A DNA stretch of 64,000 nucleotides. It comes from Bathymodiolus brooksi (Eukaryota; Mollusca; Bivalvia; Mytilida; Modiolidae). Location: assembly GCA_963680875.1 (NCBI GenBank), contig OY804578.1:102019689-102083688 (forward strand), in the 5' to 3' direction. The notes under the pieces were generated by a model. The model searched no databases, was not told where the DNA came from, and was given only the letters and a program-made list of their open reading frames with translations. Shown in pieces: positions 50,336-60,700 of the stretch (position 1 is its first letter; each line of letters opens with the position of its first letter). The translations under genes and the position numbers were made by a program.

Positions 50336-50816
50336 TGGCTCGAGCAGTTTTTCAGGTGGTGCAAGATCATACACCAACTTCAGAAATCAGTTTAACCAAG
50401 ATTAAACGAGGTCAAGACCGATCTCTTTCCATGACAGAGGAAACCACATCACTCATGGCATGTTTACCTTACCGTAAACCTAATGAAAGACATGCTCCGC
50501 CAAGGTATCCTGACCCAATAACTCTGATAGGAACAATTTCCGATCAAACGAAAGACGAGACTGATAAGGCTTGGGTGCTGCTCCGCATGTTATCCCAGTC
50601 TTTACCAATAAAGTCCAACAAGTCGTGCCATTCTTGACTGGTTATAAACTTCTTTCGGTCCATAAACCAGATTGTGTAGCCGTTGGATATCCACCAATCG
50701 TAGACGAAAAGCCTAATGACATGGCGACAGTATACACGGCAATGCAGATTTCTCATTTATTCCTATACATTTTAATCAGATTTATCTTGCAAATCTTTAA
50801 TATAGATGATATGTAG
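50336..50816 (+). pseudogene. Frameshifted fragment of an unidentified, probably mobile, ORF
   Basis: One plus frame (ending 50,637) reads PRYPDPITLIGTISDQTKDE then TDKAWVLLRML. A second frame (from about 50,600) continues FTNKVQQVVPFLTGYKLLS, KPDCVAVGYPPIVDEKPNDM, ATVYTAMQ. A frameshift between RML and FTNK would join them. The pattern of a WVLLRML block followed by VP..TGY... and VGYPP...(S/A)TVY resembles, as I recall, a large uncharacterised protein family expanded in cnidarians and molluscs. I cannot name it. It abuts a retroelement fragment. Confidence 0.45.
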
Positions 50817-50819
50817 TAA

Positions 50820-51450
50820 CAAACTAGTTATTTTCATTTTTTTGTCTTTTCAATACTTAAAATTGAGATATGGACTTTGTCATTTGTTTGGTGTGAAATC
50901 TTCTTAGATGCTTGTTCTTGTTGTCGTAATTTTTTCCTTGTTTCTCTATGAATTTGGTTCAAACTTTCAAGAAAAGATATACATATATTGAATTATTCTT
51001 TTACATAATTCTAAGAAATTTCAATGACTTGCGATGAAAATATACGTGCGTTAATATCGATTTGTGAATTGTGTCCCCCCCTTTTTAATTAGGCGCATAT
51101 TTCAGTTATGTTTTTAAAGTCAGACTTTTGTAACCGCAACCATCTCACTTTCAATGCCTGTCTCAACCATATGTATGAAGTACGTTAAGCAGTGACGAAT
51201 GTTAGTTAAGATATTTCGGATAATGTATGAAAAAATGAAAATGTCGTCGTTCTTAGATTTGACCTTTGACTCCGGGTATAGAAAATCTGCACCATACTAG
51301 AATGCGACGACATGCCTAAATCGATGCAAAATTTCTTTTTCTTCAAAATAATATCCAATGCAACCGTGTGTTATTTCGTTCCATTAAATTTTCCATTTTA
51401 CCTTGATTGTCACTGCACTATTAAATATCAATTTCACTACTAAAGATAAT
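50820..51450. other. Non-coding DNA, no gene recognised
   Basis: AT-rich sequence without open frames of note, tandem repeats or clear terminal inverted repeats. Confidence 0.4.
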
Positions 51451-51528
51451 TTCTTTCATAGGTAAATGTAGGTAAATGTTTTAGGGAAAACCGACTGTAC
51501 ACTGCGCACGTGATTTCATTATTGTTAT

Positions 51529-51767
51529 TGCGCAATCACAGGCACGTGGTCCAGGATATTTGTTTTCTTCAATTTTATCAATAAATGTGCATCTACAACG
51601 TATATGAACCCGTTTGACTTCAAGTAAATAAAATGTGCATCTACAACGTATATGAACCCGTTTGACTACTTTTCAGTCAAACGGGTTCATATACGTTGTA
51701 GATGGACATTTTATTGATAAAATTGAATAAGACAAATATCATGGACCCAAGTGCCTGTGTGCACAAT
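51529..51767. mobile_element. Palindromic hAT-like foldback element with 8-bp target duplication
   Basis: The element 51,537-51,759 (223 bp) begins CACAGGCACGTGGTCCAGG and ends with the inverse of CACAGGCACTTGGGTCCATG. It is flanked by TGCGCAAT (51,529-51,536) and TGCACAAT (51,760-51,767). The arms remain complementary for about 90 bp through ATATTTGT, CAATTTTATCAATAAA and CATCTACAACGTATATGAAC. The tip of the left arm is duplicated (51,632-51,667). The colinear copy at 56.25 kb (TTATTGCACAATCATAGATA) lacks it, an empty site. Ends share CACAGGC with the MITE at 37,284. Confidence 0.85.
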
Positions 51768-54164
51768 CATAGATACCATATCTACTACAGTTTGATTATT
51801 AAGATCATCAATAAATTAATACATGTAGTTTGTCAGTTCAATAACTTACCTGTATTTATTAGCCCTTGTACAAAAATAAGATAACTAACAGATAAGTTAA
51901 ATAACTTCCTGAAACATTATAAATAGCCAAAATTCACCCGGATGTTAATGTAACGCAACATAATGTCCTATGAAATAATGTCCATTAGGACAACATTTCA
52001 TAGATTTGTAATATGAAATGTAGTCCTAGTTTATGAAAAATTGTCCCTGTTGAGACAATATTCCACATGATATTTTGTCCCTGTTTGGACGACACTTCAT
52101 GGATATTCACTATGAAATGTAGTCTTTAAAAGGGAAATAATTTATGGACAAAATTTCATGTATGATTATCATGAAATTTTGTCCTTTCAAAGGAAATTAT
52201 ATTCAAGTCATTAAGATGTTTTATTATACTTTTGAATACTGATTACAATAAAGTTTCTAAATGATTGAATGCAAATTTAAGTACATATAATGGAGGGTCA
52301 GGAGTATAAACACCTTTTGGATTATATGAATGAAAAAAAGGACAGGAAGAACAGTATTTTTGAATATTACTAGATATAACGATAAAAAAATGTTGATTAA
52401 TTTGTATGATATATTTACATTTCATTACTAAATACTTTTCGCATTCCATATTTTGTTGTATTTATTTCTATATTGTGCCGTTTAAGTTTGGTAACATTTC
52501 ATATTCAGAATTTCACAGATGAAAGGACTGGGACTATAAGAGCCAAAATCGGCCCCACCTCAGATATCGATAAAATTTTCTCCAAAATGTATTCACAATA
52601 TGTACTTTTCATAAATAAATACAGTTAGTTAATATGTGCATCTAATTCCTCACAGCGGACCGACAAAGTCAGGTAATGAAAAGCACTGAATGTCATTTTT
52701 TTCAGAATACAGAATGTACGTATCATTGTATTATAATGCATATCTTTAAAAAACAAAAACAAAAACAAAAACAAAGCATAATAAAACTCAATAAACAAAG
52801 CATAAATTTGACTTAATATGCAATGTGGATTGATTTCAGGAATAAAAACATGTTCTGAAACTGTATTATGAAATTAAAGTGAACGAATAGTAGTGTCACA
52901 ACGTCACCCATTTTCGACGGTCTCCTGTTTTCGACGGTTTGTTTCACGTGATAAAATCTCTCATTATTTTGATCGCTTCATTTGTCAGAGGTTATATTAT
53001 GATGCTGAAATTGCATGAATGATCTCAAGAAATCTGATCTAAAAATGTCATCTTTAAATGTAAGAACTACGTACCACATCTACATTGTATTATTTCACGT
53101 TCAAATTGTATGTTTTCGTAATTCATTTTTTCGTCACCTTAACAAAGCTTTAATCATTTAAAAAATATATCTGATACAGACCAATTTTGGTTTCATCGTC
53201 TGCTATGACATTGATAATGTACATATTGAGATCATGTCAATTCAGAAACTTATTAACATTGATTGTCGAAAACTGGTCGAAATTTTGGTATTAACCTTAA
53301 AGAAGTAATAGATAGATTTATTTGAAGAATAGAACTTTGTCATATTTGAAATTTTTTTGAACACTTTTTTAACCGTACTTTCTTAATGACAACCAATGTT
53401 ATGATATATTCCAGTACATTTTTACGGACAACCATCATAAATCTATAAAAAAAAAATGCCAAGGTGCGGGTTGAGAGAACTTGATAACGTAAAATAAAGC
53501 ATTTGGTTTTGCAGTTTCTAAGAAAAGATTAAATATTAATATGAAAAGTTATGGATAACAGACGACGGACACTAAATGATATTATTTCTACGATTTTTCT
53601 ATTGAATGTTGGAACTGTTCCGACAGTGTGGTATACATTTTTTCATTTTATTATATGCTATGAAAAAAAACAGCTGAGTTGCAATTGTTAAAAAAAAATA
53701 TGGTTGTGATCGTCTTCCGTAATTAAAATCGTCAAAATGAAATACAACCGAATTGATATCAAATGGCAACATGTTTCAACCTCATTTAAAATATACCTTG
53801 AAATACTTTAATACTTGTACATCACGTTCACGATATTTTATTACAACACTATTTCACTCAAGGGTAAGAAAAAATCTGTTCTAGTTAAAGGACTTTATCA
53901 AACAGAATAATACAGTTTACATGTAATGCAGTTAATACGCATTTAAACCACAGAAGAATATTTCTATTTTCCACACCTTGTGATGGTGGGTCGCTATTGT
54001 GCATGCGAAATATTAATTGCAAACCCCATTTACTGGCTATATGCTGCCTGTCTAGAATATTTTATTTTTTTCTCGATCGACAGTTCAGAAGCTAGAAAAC
54101 AATATGATGAATATCGTCTGTCAATCATGCAAACAATAACTTATGCACATGACAGAACGCATAT

Positions 54165-54208
54165 ACGGATTCTGATTGCCCCTGTGGTATCTTCAAGCTC
54201 TTCTTAAG
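54165..54208 (+). mobile_element. Short terminal piece of the 38/49/50-kb retroelement, opposite orientation
   Basis: ATACGGATTCTGATTGCCCC, TGTGGTATCTTCAAGCTC and TTCTTAA is the reverse complement of the conserved start of the other copies (GAAGAGTTTGAAGATACC, GGGGCAATCAGAATCCGTAT). It lies within the 3.75-kb element, so it inserted into it or was captured by it. The plus-strand 75-codon frame ending here is not a gene. Confidence 0.7.
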
Positions 54209-54715
54209 GATATGTTGGATTGTGCCCAAAAAACATCTACTCCTTTTGGATCAAACTATTTTAATTCATTTTAGAAGTAGCATCGATAGACCATTAAACC
54301 TACCTCAGTATCCCGGTAGTAATAACTATTTCAGTATCCCGGAAGAAAATAAATAATCAATAATTGGGGGCTTATGAAAAAAAAACTATTTTGGATGAAG
54401 TGGTGTTTATTTTATTTTTATGTTATATAACTGTTACGTGCCGACATACCATCGTTTTTTACGGCAACTATTGCTTCTCAAACATCAAAACGTCATCTAA
54501 GCGCTTGTAATATTTGAACATTTTCCCGTCGTTTTTCAAGAAATTTAACACCTCGTGCACCACAAAAATACTTTACCAGTAGTTGTGTTTTATTTATTTT
54601 AATAATCTGGTAAAATATTGTCTGATGCACGACTACGGAGGTGCTTAATTTCTTCGAAAACCGTCGAAATATCGCGGGCAAAATTCCACGAAATACAGAA
54701 AACAAATAACGCTCA

Positions 54716-54734
54716 TGACGTCACAATGACGTCA
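54716..54734. promoter_or_regulatory. Two adjacent full CRE palindromes (tentative)
   Basis: TGACGTCA occurs at 54,716-54,723 and again at 54,727-54,734, 11 bp apart. A third is at 55,319-55,326. TGACGTCA is the consensus site for CREB/ATF bZIP factors. There is no nearby gene start, so function is unproven; the sites lie inside the 3.75-kb element. Confidence 0.3.
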
Positions 54735-55136
54735 AATACGTATCGATTTTGTTGGAAACAAGCTTTACATCAAAAGTATGATGTCGACTATAAAATAAAA
54801 CACATCAAATTTTAATCAAGTATTTTCTAAGATAATGATTCATTAAATATGGGGCATTTATGGAACGTATAGTCCCCAGTTCTTTTTATCGCGTTGACGG
54901 CGGACTGCATGCACTGAGTTTTTCTCCTGGTTTCAATGTATACAAACTGTATTTAAAATAAATACAATTATTTACAGAAACAAGTTATTTACTGATGAAT
55001 TTCATTGCTTGAAATGAATCATAAAATGTACAGAGATTGTGTATATATACATAATGGTATCATATATACAATCAGAAGAGTGAAAATATTGATTCTAAGG
55101 GTCTGGCTGAGTTTATAAATAAATTAATATTTAACA

Positions 55137-55237
55137 ACCTCCACAATCCTCCACCAACAAAATATTTTGATACAATCATTAACCCTCTATACTCAAAACA
55201 ACTGCTCAATTTCGTGTTGGTGGAGGACTGTGGAGGT
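55137..55237. repeat. Inverted repeat with 23-bp arms
   Basis: ACCTCCACAATCCTCCACCA (55,137 on) is inverted at 55,215-55,237 (TGTTGGTGGAGGACTGTGGA with GGT) with one mismatch. It encloses about 55 bp and would form a stable hairpin. No target duplication is clear. It lies inside the 3.75-kb element. Confidence 0.75.
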
Positions 55238-56190
55238 ATATAAAATAGCTAAAATGTACATTGAATATGTCGTTTATAGTCCATTTTTAGCATTATCCGT
55301 CTAATCATGATGGCATTATGACGTCATAGCGCACCCAATCTGACGGAAAGATATATTTTTTGAAAATTTGTAAATATAACAATTAAATTAGTAAATTGTT
55401 TTTATTCTATATGAAGCATTATTTTTTTATAAAATGTGGGGCCAACTTTGCACCTTAACGCCTCTCCCTCTTTATTGAAAAGATTTCTTTCGTACATTTT
55501 CTCAATGGGTAAGTTTTCCATTTGTAGACATTATTTTACATGAAATATTGTCCATTGAATGGACAAAATCTTATAGCAACTGACAATATCCGGACAAAAT
55601 TTCATTATAAAATTTAATGAAATTTTGTCCATGGACGATATTTCCTATGAAATTTTGTCTCATGGACACTATTTCATAGAGGACAATATTTTATGATACA
55701 TTAACCTCGATTGCTCTGGAATGTAACCTATTAACAAATGACTTAAATTTTAACATCTTTTGAAAAACTGGTACAAGAATCAGCAATTTGGATGATATTC
55801 TTCCTTATTGCATTTCCTTGGATCATGTTTTGATTACTGCGTTTTTATTTCCACTGAACCAAATGATACAGAAATATTGGCTAGTTTATCCACTGCTGGG
55901 TACAAGACCTCCGAAAGCCGTGTCCACTGGTTATGCCAGAAAAATCAACTGGACACCTCGCTCTTCAGACTGGGCGTAAATGAGCTTATAAAGCTAATAC
56001 CAATTTCCGTGTAAGTTAAAGGTACTTTAAAGCAATCCCCAAATGAACAAGATTGTTAGGAGTGACCGCTGGTCACCCGTTGCAAGACAAACATTCCGAA
56101 TCATATCCTTTACAAAAGATATGTCTCTTGCTTTGTTAATAGGGCTGTAGGCAGTGCCGTCTTAACGCATGGGCACCCTGGGAAGTCTTT

Positions 56191-57366
56191 CATGGGTAAA
56201 TGTTTTAGGGAAAACCGACTGAACACTGCACACGTGATTTCAGTATTGTTATTGCACAATCATAGATACCATGTCTACTATTACTTCCTTTGAAATGACA
56301 TAACCTCTGACCCCACCACAATGAAATACAGCAAGCAAAACAAACAAACAAACAAACAAAAAACAATTAATTAGAAACAAAACATAAATATATAAAATAA
56401 AAACAATTTAAAGAAGTATGTCGCGTTTCTGGAATAAGTTCATAAGGTACGATCGTAGTCAAAAGATTAAAAAGCCAAATAAAATAAGCCTTTGGCGAGT
56501 AAACCAAAGTGTCTAGAGGGGAAACACAAGTTTGATTATTATGATCATCAATACATTAATAAATGTAGTTTGTCAGTTCAATAACTTACCTGTATTTATT
56601 AGCCCTTGTAAATTGTTCAAAAATAAGATGACTTACAGACAAGCTAAATAACTTCCTGAAACATTATACATTGTAAATAGTCCAAATTCATCCGGATGTT
56701 AGCCTCGATTTCTCTGGAATGTAACCTATTAAGAAATTAATTAAATTTTAACATCTTTTGAAAAACTGGTACAAGAATCAGAAATTTGGATGAGATTCTT
56801 CCTTATTGCATTTCCTTGGATCATGCTTTGGTTACTACGTTTTTATTTCCACTGAACCAAATGATACAGAAATATTGGCTAGTTTATCCACTGCTGGGTA
56901 CAAGACCTCCGAAAGCCGTGTCCACTGTTTGTGCCAGAAAAATCAACTAGACACCTCGCTCTTCAGACTGGGCGTAAATAAGGGTAATAACAAAATTACC
57001 GAACTCCGAACAATCTTACAAAGGGAAAGTCAAAACTCGTAATTATATAAACAGACAAAATCAGTCAACAACCGGAAAACTGTGAAAACCGTAATGCCCT
57101 GACTTGGTACAGACATTTCTAATGAAATGGTGGGTTGAATCAGATTTTAAAACGCCAAACCTCCCGCTCTCATTACGGTTCAATGATTACGTAGATGAGC
57201 TTATATAGCTAATACCAGTTTCGGTGTAAGCTAAAGGTACTTTAAAGCAATCCCCAAATTAACAAGATTGTTAGGAGTGACCGCTGGTCACCCGTTGCAA
57301 GGCAAACATTCCGAATCATATCCTTTACAAAAGATTTGTCTCTTGCTTTGTTAATAGGGCTGTAGG
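56191..57366. repeat. Older tandem duplication, right copy
   Basis: This copy is colinear with 51,453-56,190 but lacks the palindrome and the 3.75-kb element. It has about 250 bp (about 56,281-56,530, with CAAACAAACAAACAAAC) absent from the left copy, and a 217-bp insertion at about 56,976. The junction with the left copy falls inside a MITE end: CAGTGCCGTCTTAACGC at 56,156 is cut after about 35 bp, whereas the right copy leads into the complete MITE at 57,367. Confidence 0.78.
56976..57192. mobile_element. SINE/MITE-like insertion in the right duplicate
   Basis: This is absent from the left duplicate, where GGGCGTAAA runs directly into TGAGCTTATA. It contains ACAAAATCAGTCAACAACC, CCCTGACTTGGTACAGACAT, ATGGTGGGTTGAATCAG and TTTTAAAACGCCAAACCTCC. 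The words CTGACTTGGTACAG and GGTGGGTTGAA are, as I recall, part of a very abundant dispersed element of mussel genomes. No clear target duplication is visible. Confidence 0.55.
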
Positions 57367-57623
57367 CAGTGCCGTCTTAACACATGGGCACCATGGGAAG
57401 TTGCACGGGGGCACGAGCACATGGGGTCCGTGCTAATCTATGTATGTTATGTATGGCATGTTTTTAAATGCTTAAACACTGATTTTGTTGGAAGTACCAA
57501 TACAATAAATATATGTTTAATTTCATCGGCAATTACAGATTTATTCCTGTGAGTGGTTGTGTAAGAATGGGCACCAACGCACTACTTTGCCTGGGGGCCT
57601 ATGATGCTGCTAAGACGGCCCTG
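57367..57623. mobile_element. hAT-like MITE next to the 45-bp array
   Basis: CAGTGCCGTCTTA (57,367 on) is inverted as TAAGACGGCCCTG (ending 57,623), 12 of 13 matching. The 8-bp flanks GCTGTAGG and GCTGTGTG agree at 6 positions, suggesting an aged 8-bp duplication. The CAGGG-type end and 8-bp target fit hAT. No transposase is present in its 257 bp. Confidence 0.6.
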
Positions 57624-57705
57624 GCTGTGTGCTATGGTCATGTGCCAAATATATAGACTTCAGACGATCGCACAGAACATGTAGAGTATGAAACAGTGAA
57701 ATCTA

Positions 57706-60700
57706 CGATAACACAGATCGACACGACTTTGTATTTGGGTTGTCATCTCTGTATAACACAGATCGACACGACTTTGTATGTGGATTGGCATCTCTGTATA
57801 ACACAGATCGACACGACTTTGTATGTGAGTTGGAATCTCTGTATAACACAGATCGACACGACTTTGCATGTGGGTTGTCATCTCTGTATAACACAGATCG
57901 ACACGACTTTGTATGTGGGTTGGCATCTCTGTATAACACAGATCGACACGACTTTGCATGTGGGTTGTCATCTCTGTATAACACAGATCGACACGACTTT
58001 GTATGTGGGTTGTCATCTCTGTATAACACAGATCGATACGATTGTGTATGTGAGTTGTCATCTCTGTATTACACAGACCGAAACGATTTTGTATGTGGAT
58101 TGTCATCTCTGTATACCACAGATCGACACGATTTTGTATGTGGGTTGACATCTCTGTATAACACAAATCGACACGACTTTGTATGTGTGGTTTCATCTCT
58201 GTATAACACAGATCGACACGATTTTGTATGTTGGTTGGCATCTCTGTATAACACAGATCGAAACGACTTTGTATTTGAGTTGTCATCTCTGTATAACACA
58301 GATCGATACGACTTTGTATGTGGGTTGGCATCTCTGTATAACACAGATCGACACGACTTTGTATGTGGGTTGGCATCTTTGTATAAAACAGATCGACACG
58401 ACTTTGTATGTGAGTTTTCATCTCTGTATAACACAGATCGACACGACTTTGTTTATGAATTGTCATCTCTGTATAACACAGATCGACACGACTTTTTATG
58501 GGGGTTGGCATCTCTGTATAACACAGATCGTCACGACTTTTGTATGTGGGTTGATATCTCTGTACGGTATAACACAGATCTATACGACTTTGCATGTGGG
58601 TTGGCATCTCTGTATAACACAGATCGACACGACTTTGCATGTGGGTTGGCATCTCTGTATAACACAGATCGACACGACTTTGTATGTGGGTTGGCATCTC
58701 TGTATAACACAGATCAACACGACTTTGTATGTGAGTTGTCATCTCTGTATAACACAGATCGACACGACTTTGCATATGGGTTGGCATCTCTGTATTACAC
58801 AGATCGATACGACTTTGTATGTGGGTTGGCATCTCTGTATAACACAGATCGACACGACTTTGTATGTGGGTTGGCATCTCTGTATAACACAGATCAACCC
58901 GACTTTGTATGTGAGTTGTCATCTCTGTATAACACAGATCGACACGACTTTGCATGTGGGTTGGCATCTCTGTATAACACAGATCGACACGACTTTGCAT
59001 GTGGGTTGACATCTCTGTATAACACAGATCGACACGACTTTGTTTGTGGGTTGACATCTCTGTATAACACAGTTCAACACGATTTTGTATGTGAGTTGTC
59101 ATCTCTGTATAACACAGATCGACACGACTTTGCATGTGGGTTGGCATCTCTGTATAACACAGATTGACACGACTTTGCAAGTGGGTTGACATCTCTGTAT
59201 AACACAGATCGACACGACTTTGTTTGTGGTTTGACATCTCTGTATAACACAGTTCAACACGATTTTGTATGTGAGTTGTCATTTCTGTATAACACAGACC
59301 GACACGACTTTGCATGTGGGGTGTCATCTCTGTATAACACAGATCGACACGACTTTGTATGTGTGTTGGCATCTCTGTATAACACAGATCGACACGACTT
59401 TGTATGTGGGTTGTCATCTCTGTATAACACAGACCGACACGACTTTGTATATGGGTTGGCATCTCTGTATAACACAGATCGACACGACTTTGTATGTGGG
59501 TTGTCATCTCTGTATAACACAGATCGACACGACTTTGTATATGGGATGGCATCTCTGTATAACACATATCGACACGACTTTGTATGTGGGTTGGTATCTC
59601 TGTATAACACAGATCGACACGACTTTGTATGTGGGTTGGCATCTCTGTATGACACAGATCGGCATGACTTTGTATGTGGGTTGGCCTCTCTGTATAACAC
59701 TGATCGACACGAATTTGTATGTTAGTTGCCATCTCTGTATAACAGATCGACACGACTTTGCATGCGGGTTGTCATCTCTGTATAACACAGATCGACACGA
59801 CTTTGTATGTGGGTTGTCATCTCTCTATAACACAGATCGACACGATTTTGTATGTGGGTTGTCAACTCTGTATAACACAGATCGACACGACTTTGTATGT
59901 GGGTTGTCTTCTCTGTATAACACAGATCGACCTGACTTTGTATGTGGGTTGTCATCTCTGTATAACACATATCGACACGACTTTGTATGTGGGTTTTCTT
60001 CCCTGTATAACACAGATCGACACGACTTTGTATTTGGGTTGTCATCTCTGTATAACACAGATCGACACGACTTTGTATGTGGGTTGGCATCTCTGTATAA
60101 CACAGATCGACACGACTTTGCATGTGGGTTGTCATCTCTTTATAACACAGATCGACACGACTTTGTATGTGGGTTGTCATCTCTGTATAACACAGATCGA
60201 TACGATTGTGTATGTGAGTTGTCATCTCTGTATTACACAGATCGAAACGATTTTGTATGTGGATTGTCATCTCTGTATACCACAGATCGACACGATTTTG
60301 TATGTGGGTTGACATCTCTGTATAACACAAATCGACACGACTTTGTATGTGTGGTTTCATCTCTGTATAACACAGATCGACACGATTTTGTATGTTGGTT
60401 GGCATCTCTGTATAACACAGATCGAAACGACTTTGTATTTGAGTTGTCATCTCTGTATAACACAGATCGACACGACTTTGTATGTGGGTTGGCATCTCTG
60501 TATAACACAGATCGACACGACTTTGTATGTGGGTTGTCATCTTTGTATAAAACAGATCGACACGACTTTGTATGTGAGTTGTCATCTCTGTATAACACAG
60601 ATCGACACGACTTTGTTTATGAGTTGTCATCTCTGTATAACACAGATCGACACGACTTTGTATGGGGGTTGGCATCTCTGTATAACACAGATCGTCACGA

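Larger units (their letters stand above)
51948..55701. mobile_element. 3.75-kb element with clustered subterminal inverted repeats, no transposase seen
   Basis: The left end ATGTAACGCAACATAATGTC, CTATGAAATAATGTCCAT aligns with the inverse of the right end (ATGTATCATAAAATATTGTC, CTCTATGAAATAGTGTCCAT). TA flanks both ends (51,946-51,947 and 55,702-55,703). The copy at 56,700 reads CCGGATGTTAGCCTCG without it, so this is an insertion. Both terminal 190-250 bp contain many words of the type ATGAAATTTTGTCC and their inverses, a dense palindromic cluster. The interior is AT-rich with no credible transposase or other gene, so it is probably non-autonomous. The element class is uncertain (TA or TTA duplication: mariner-like or Harbinger-like). 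Confidence 0.75.
51453..56190. repeat. Older tandem duplication, left copy (split by insertions)
   Basis: After removal of the inserted elements at 51,537-51,759 and 51,948-55,701, this stretch is colinear with 56,193-57,400. It starts with GGTAAATGTTTTAGGGAAAA, continues with TTGATTATTAAGATCATC, ACTTACCTGTATTTATTAGC and CCCGGATGTTA, and resumes at ACCTCGATTGCTCTGGAATG through GTGACCGCTGGTCACCCG to CAGTGCCGTCTTAACGC. A 63-68-codon open frame near 55,788-56,014 is not conserved in frame with the other copy and I do not call it a gene. Confidence 0.8.

Noticed and set aside
51848..51862. Possible exon ending at the perfect donor CAG/GTAAGT (minus strand), also at 56.59 kb
   Set aside because: The phase needed to join the 48.8-kb exon runs through TAA TAA, and the site belongs to a duplicated non-coding repeat.
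55788..57042. Short open frames shared by the two duplicate copies (63-78 codons)
   Set aside because: Frames overlap one another, one is closed by a stop in the second copy, and no frame shows preferential conservation.
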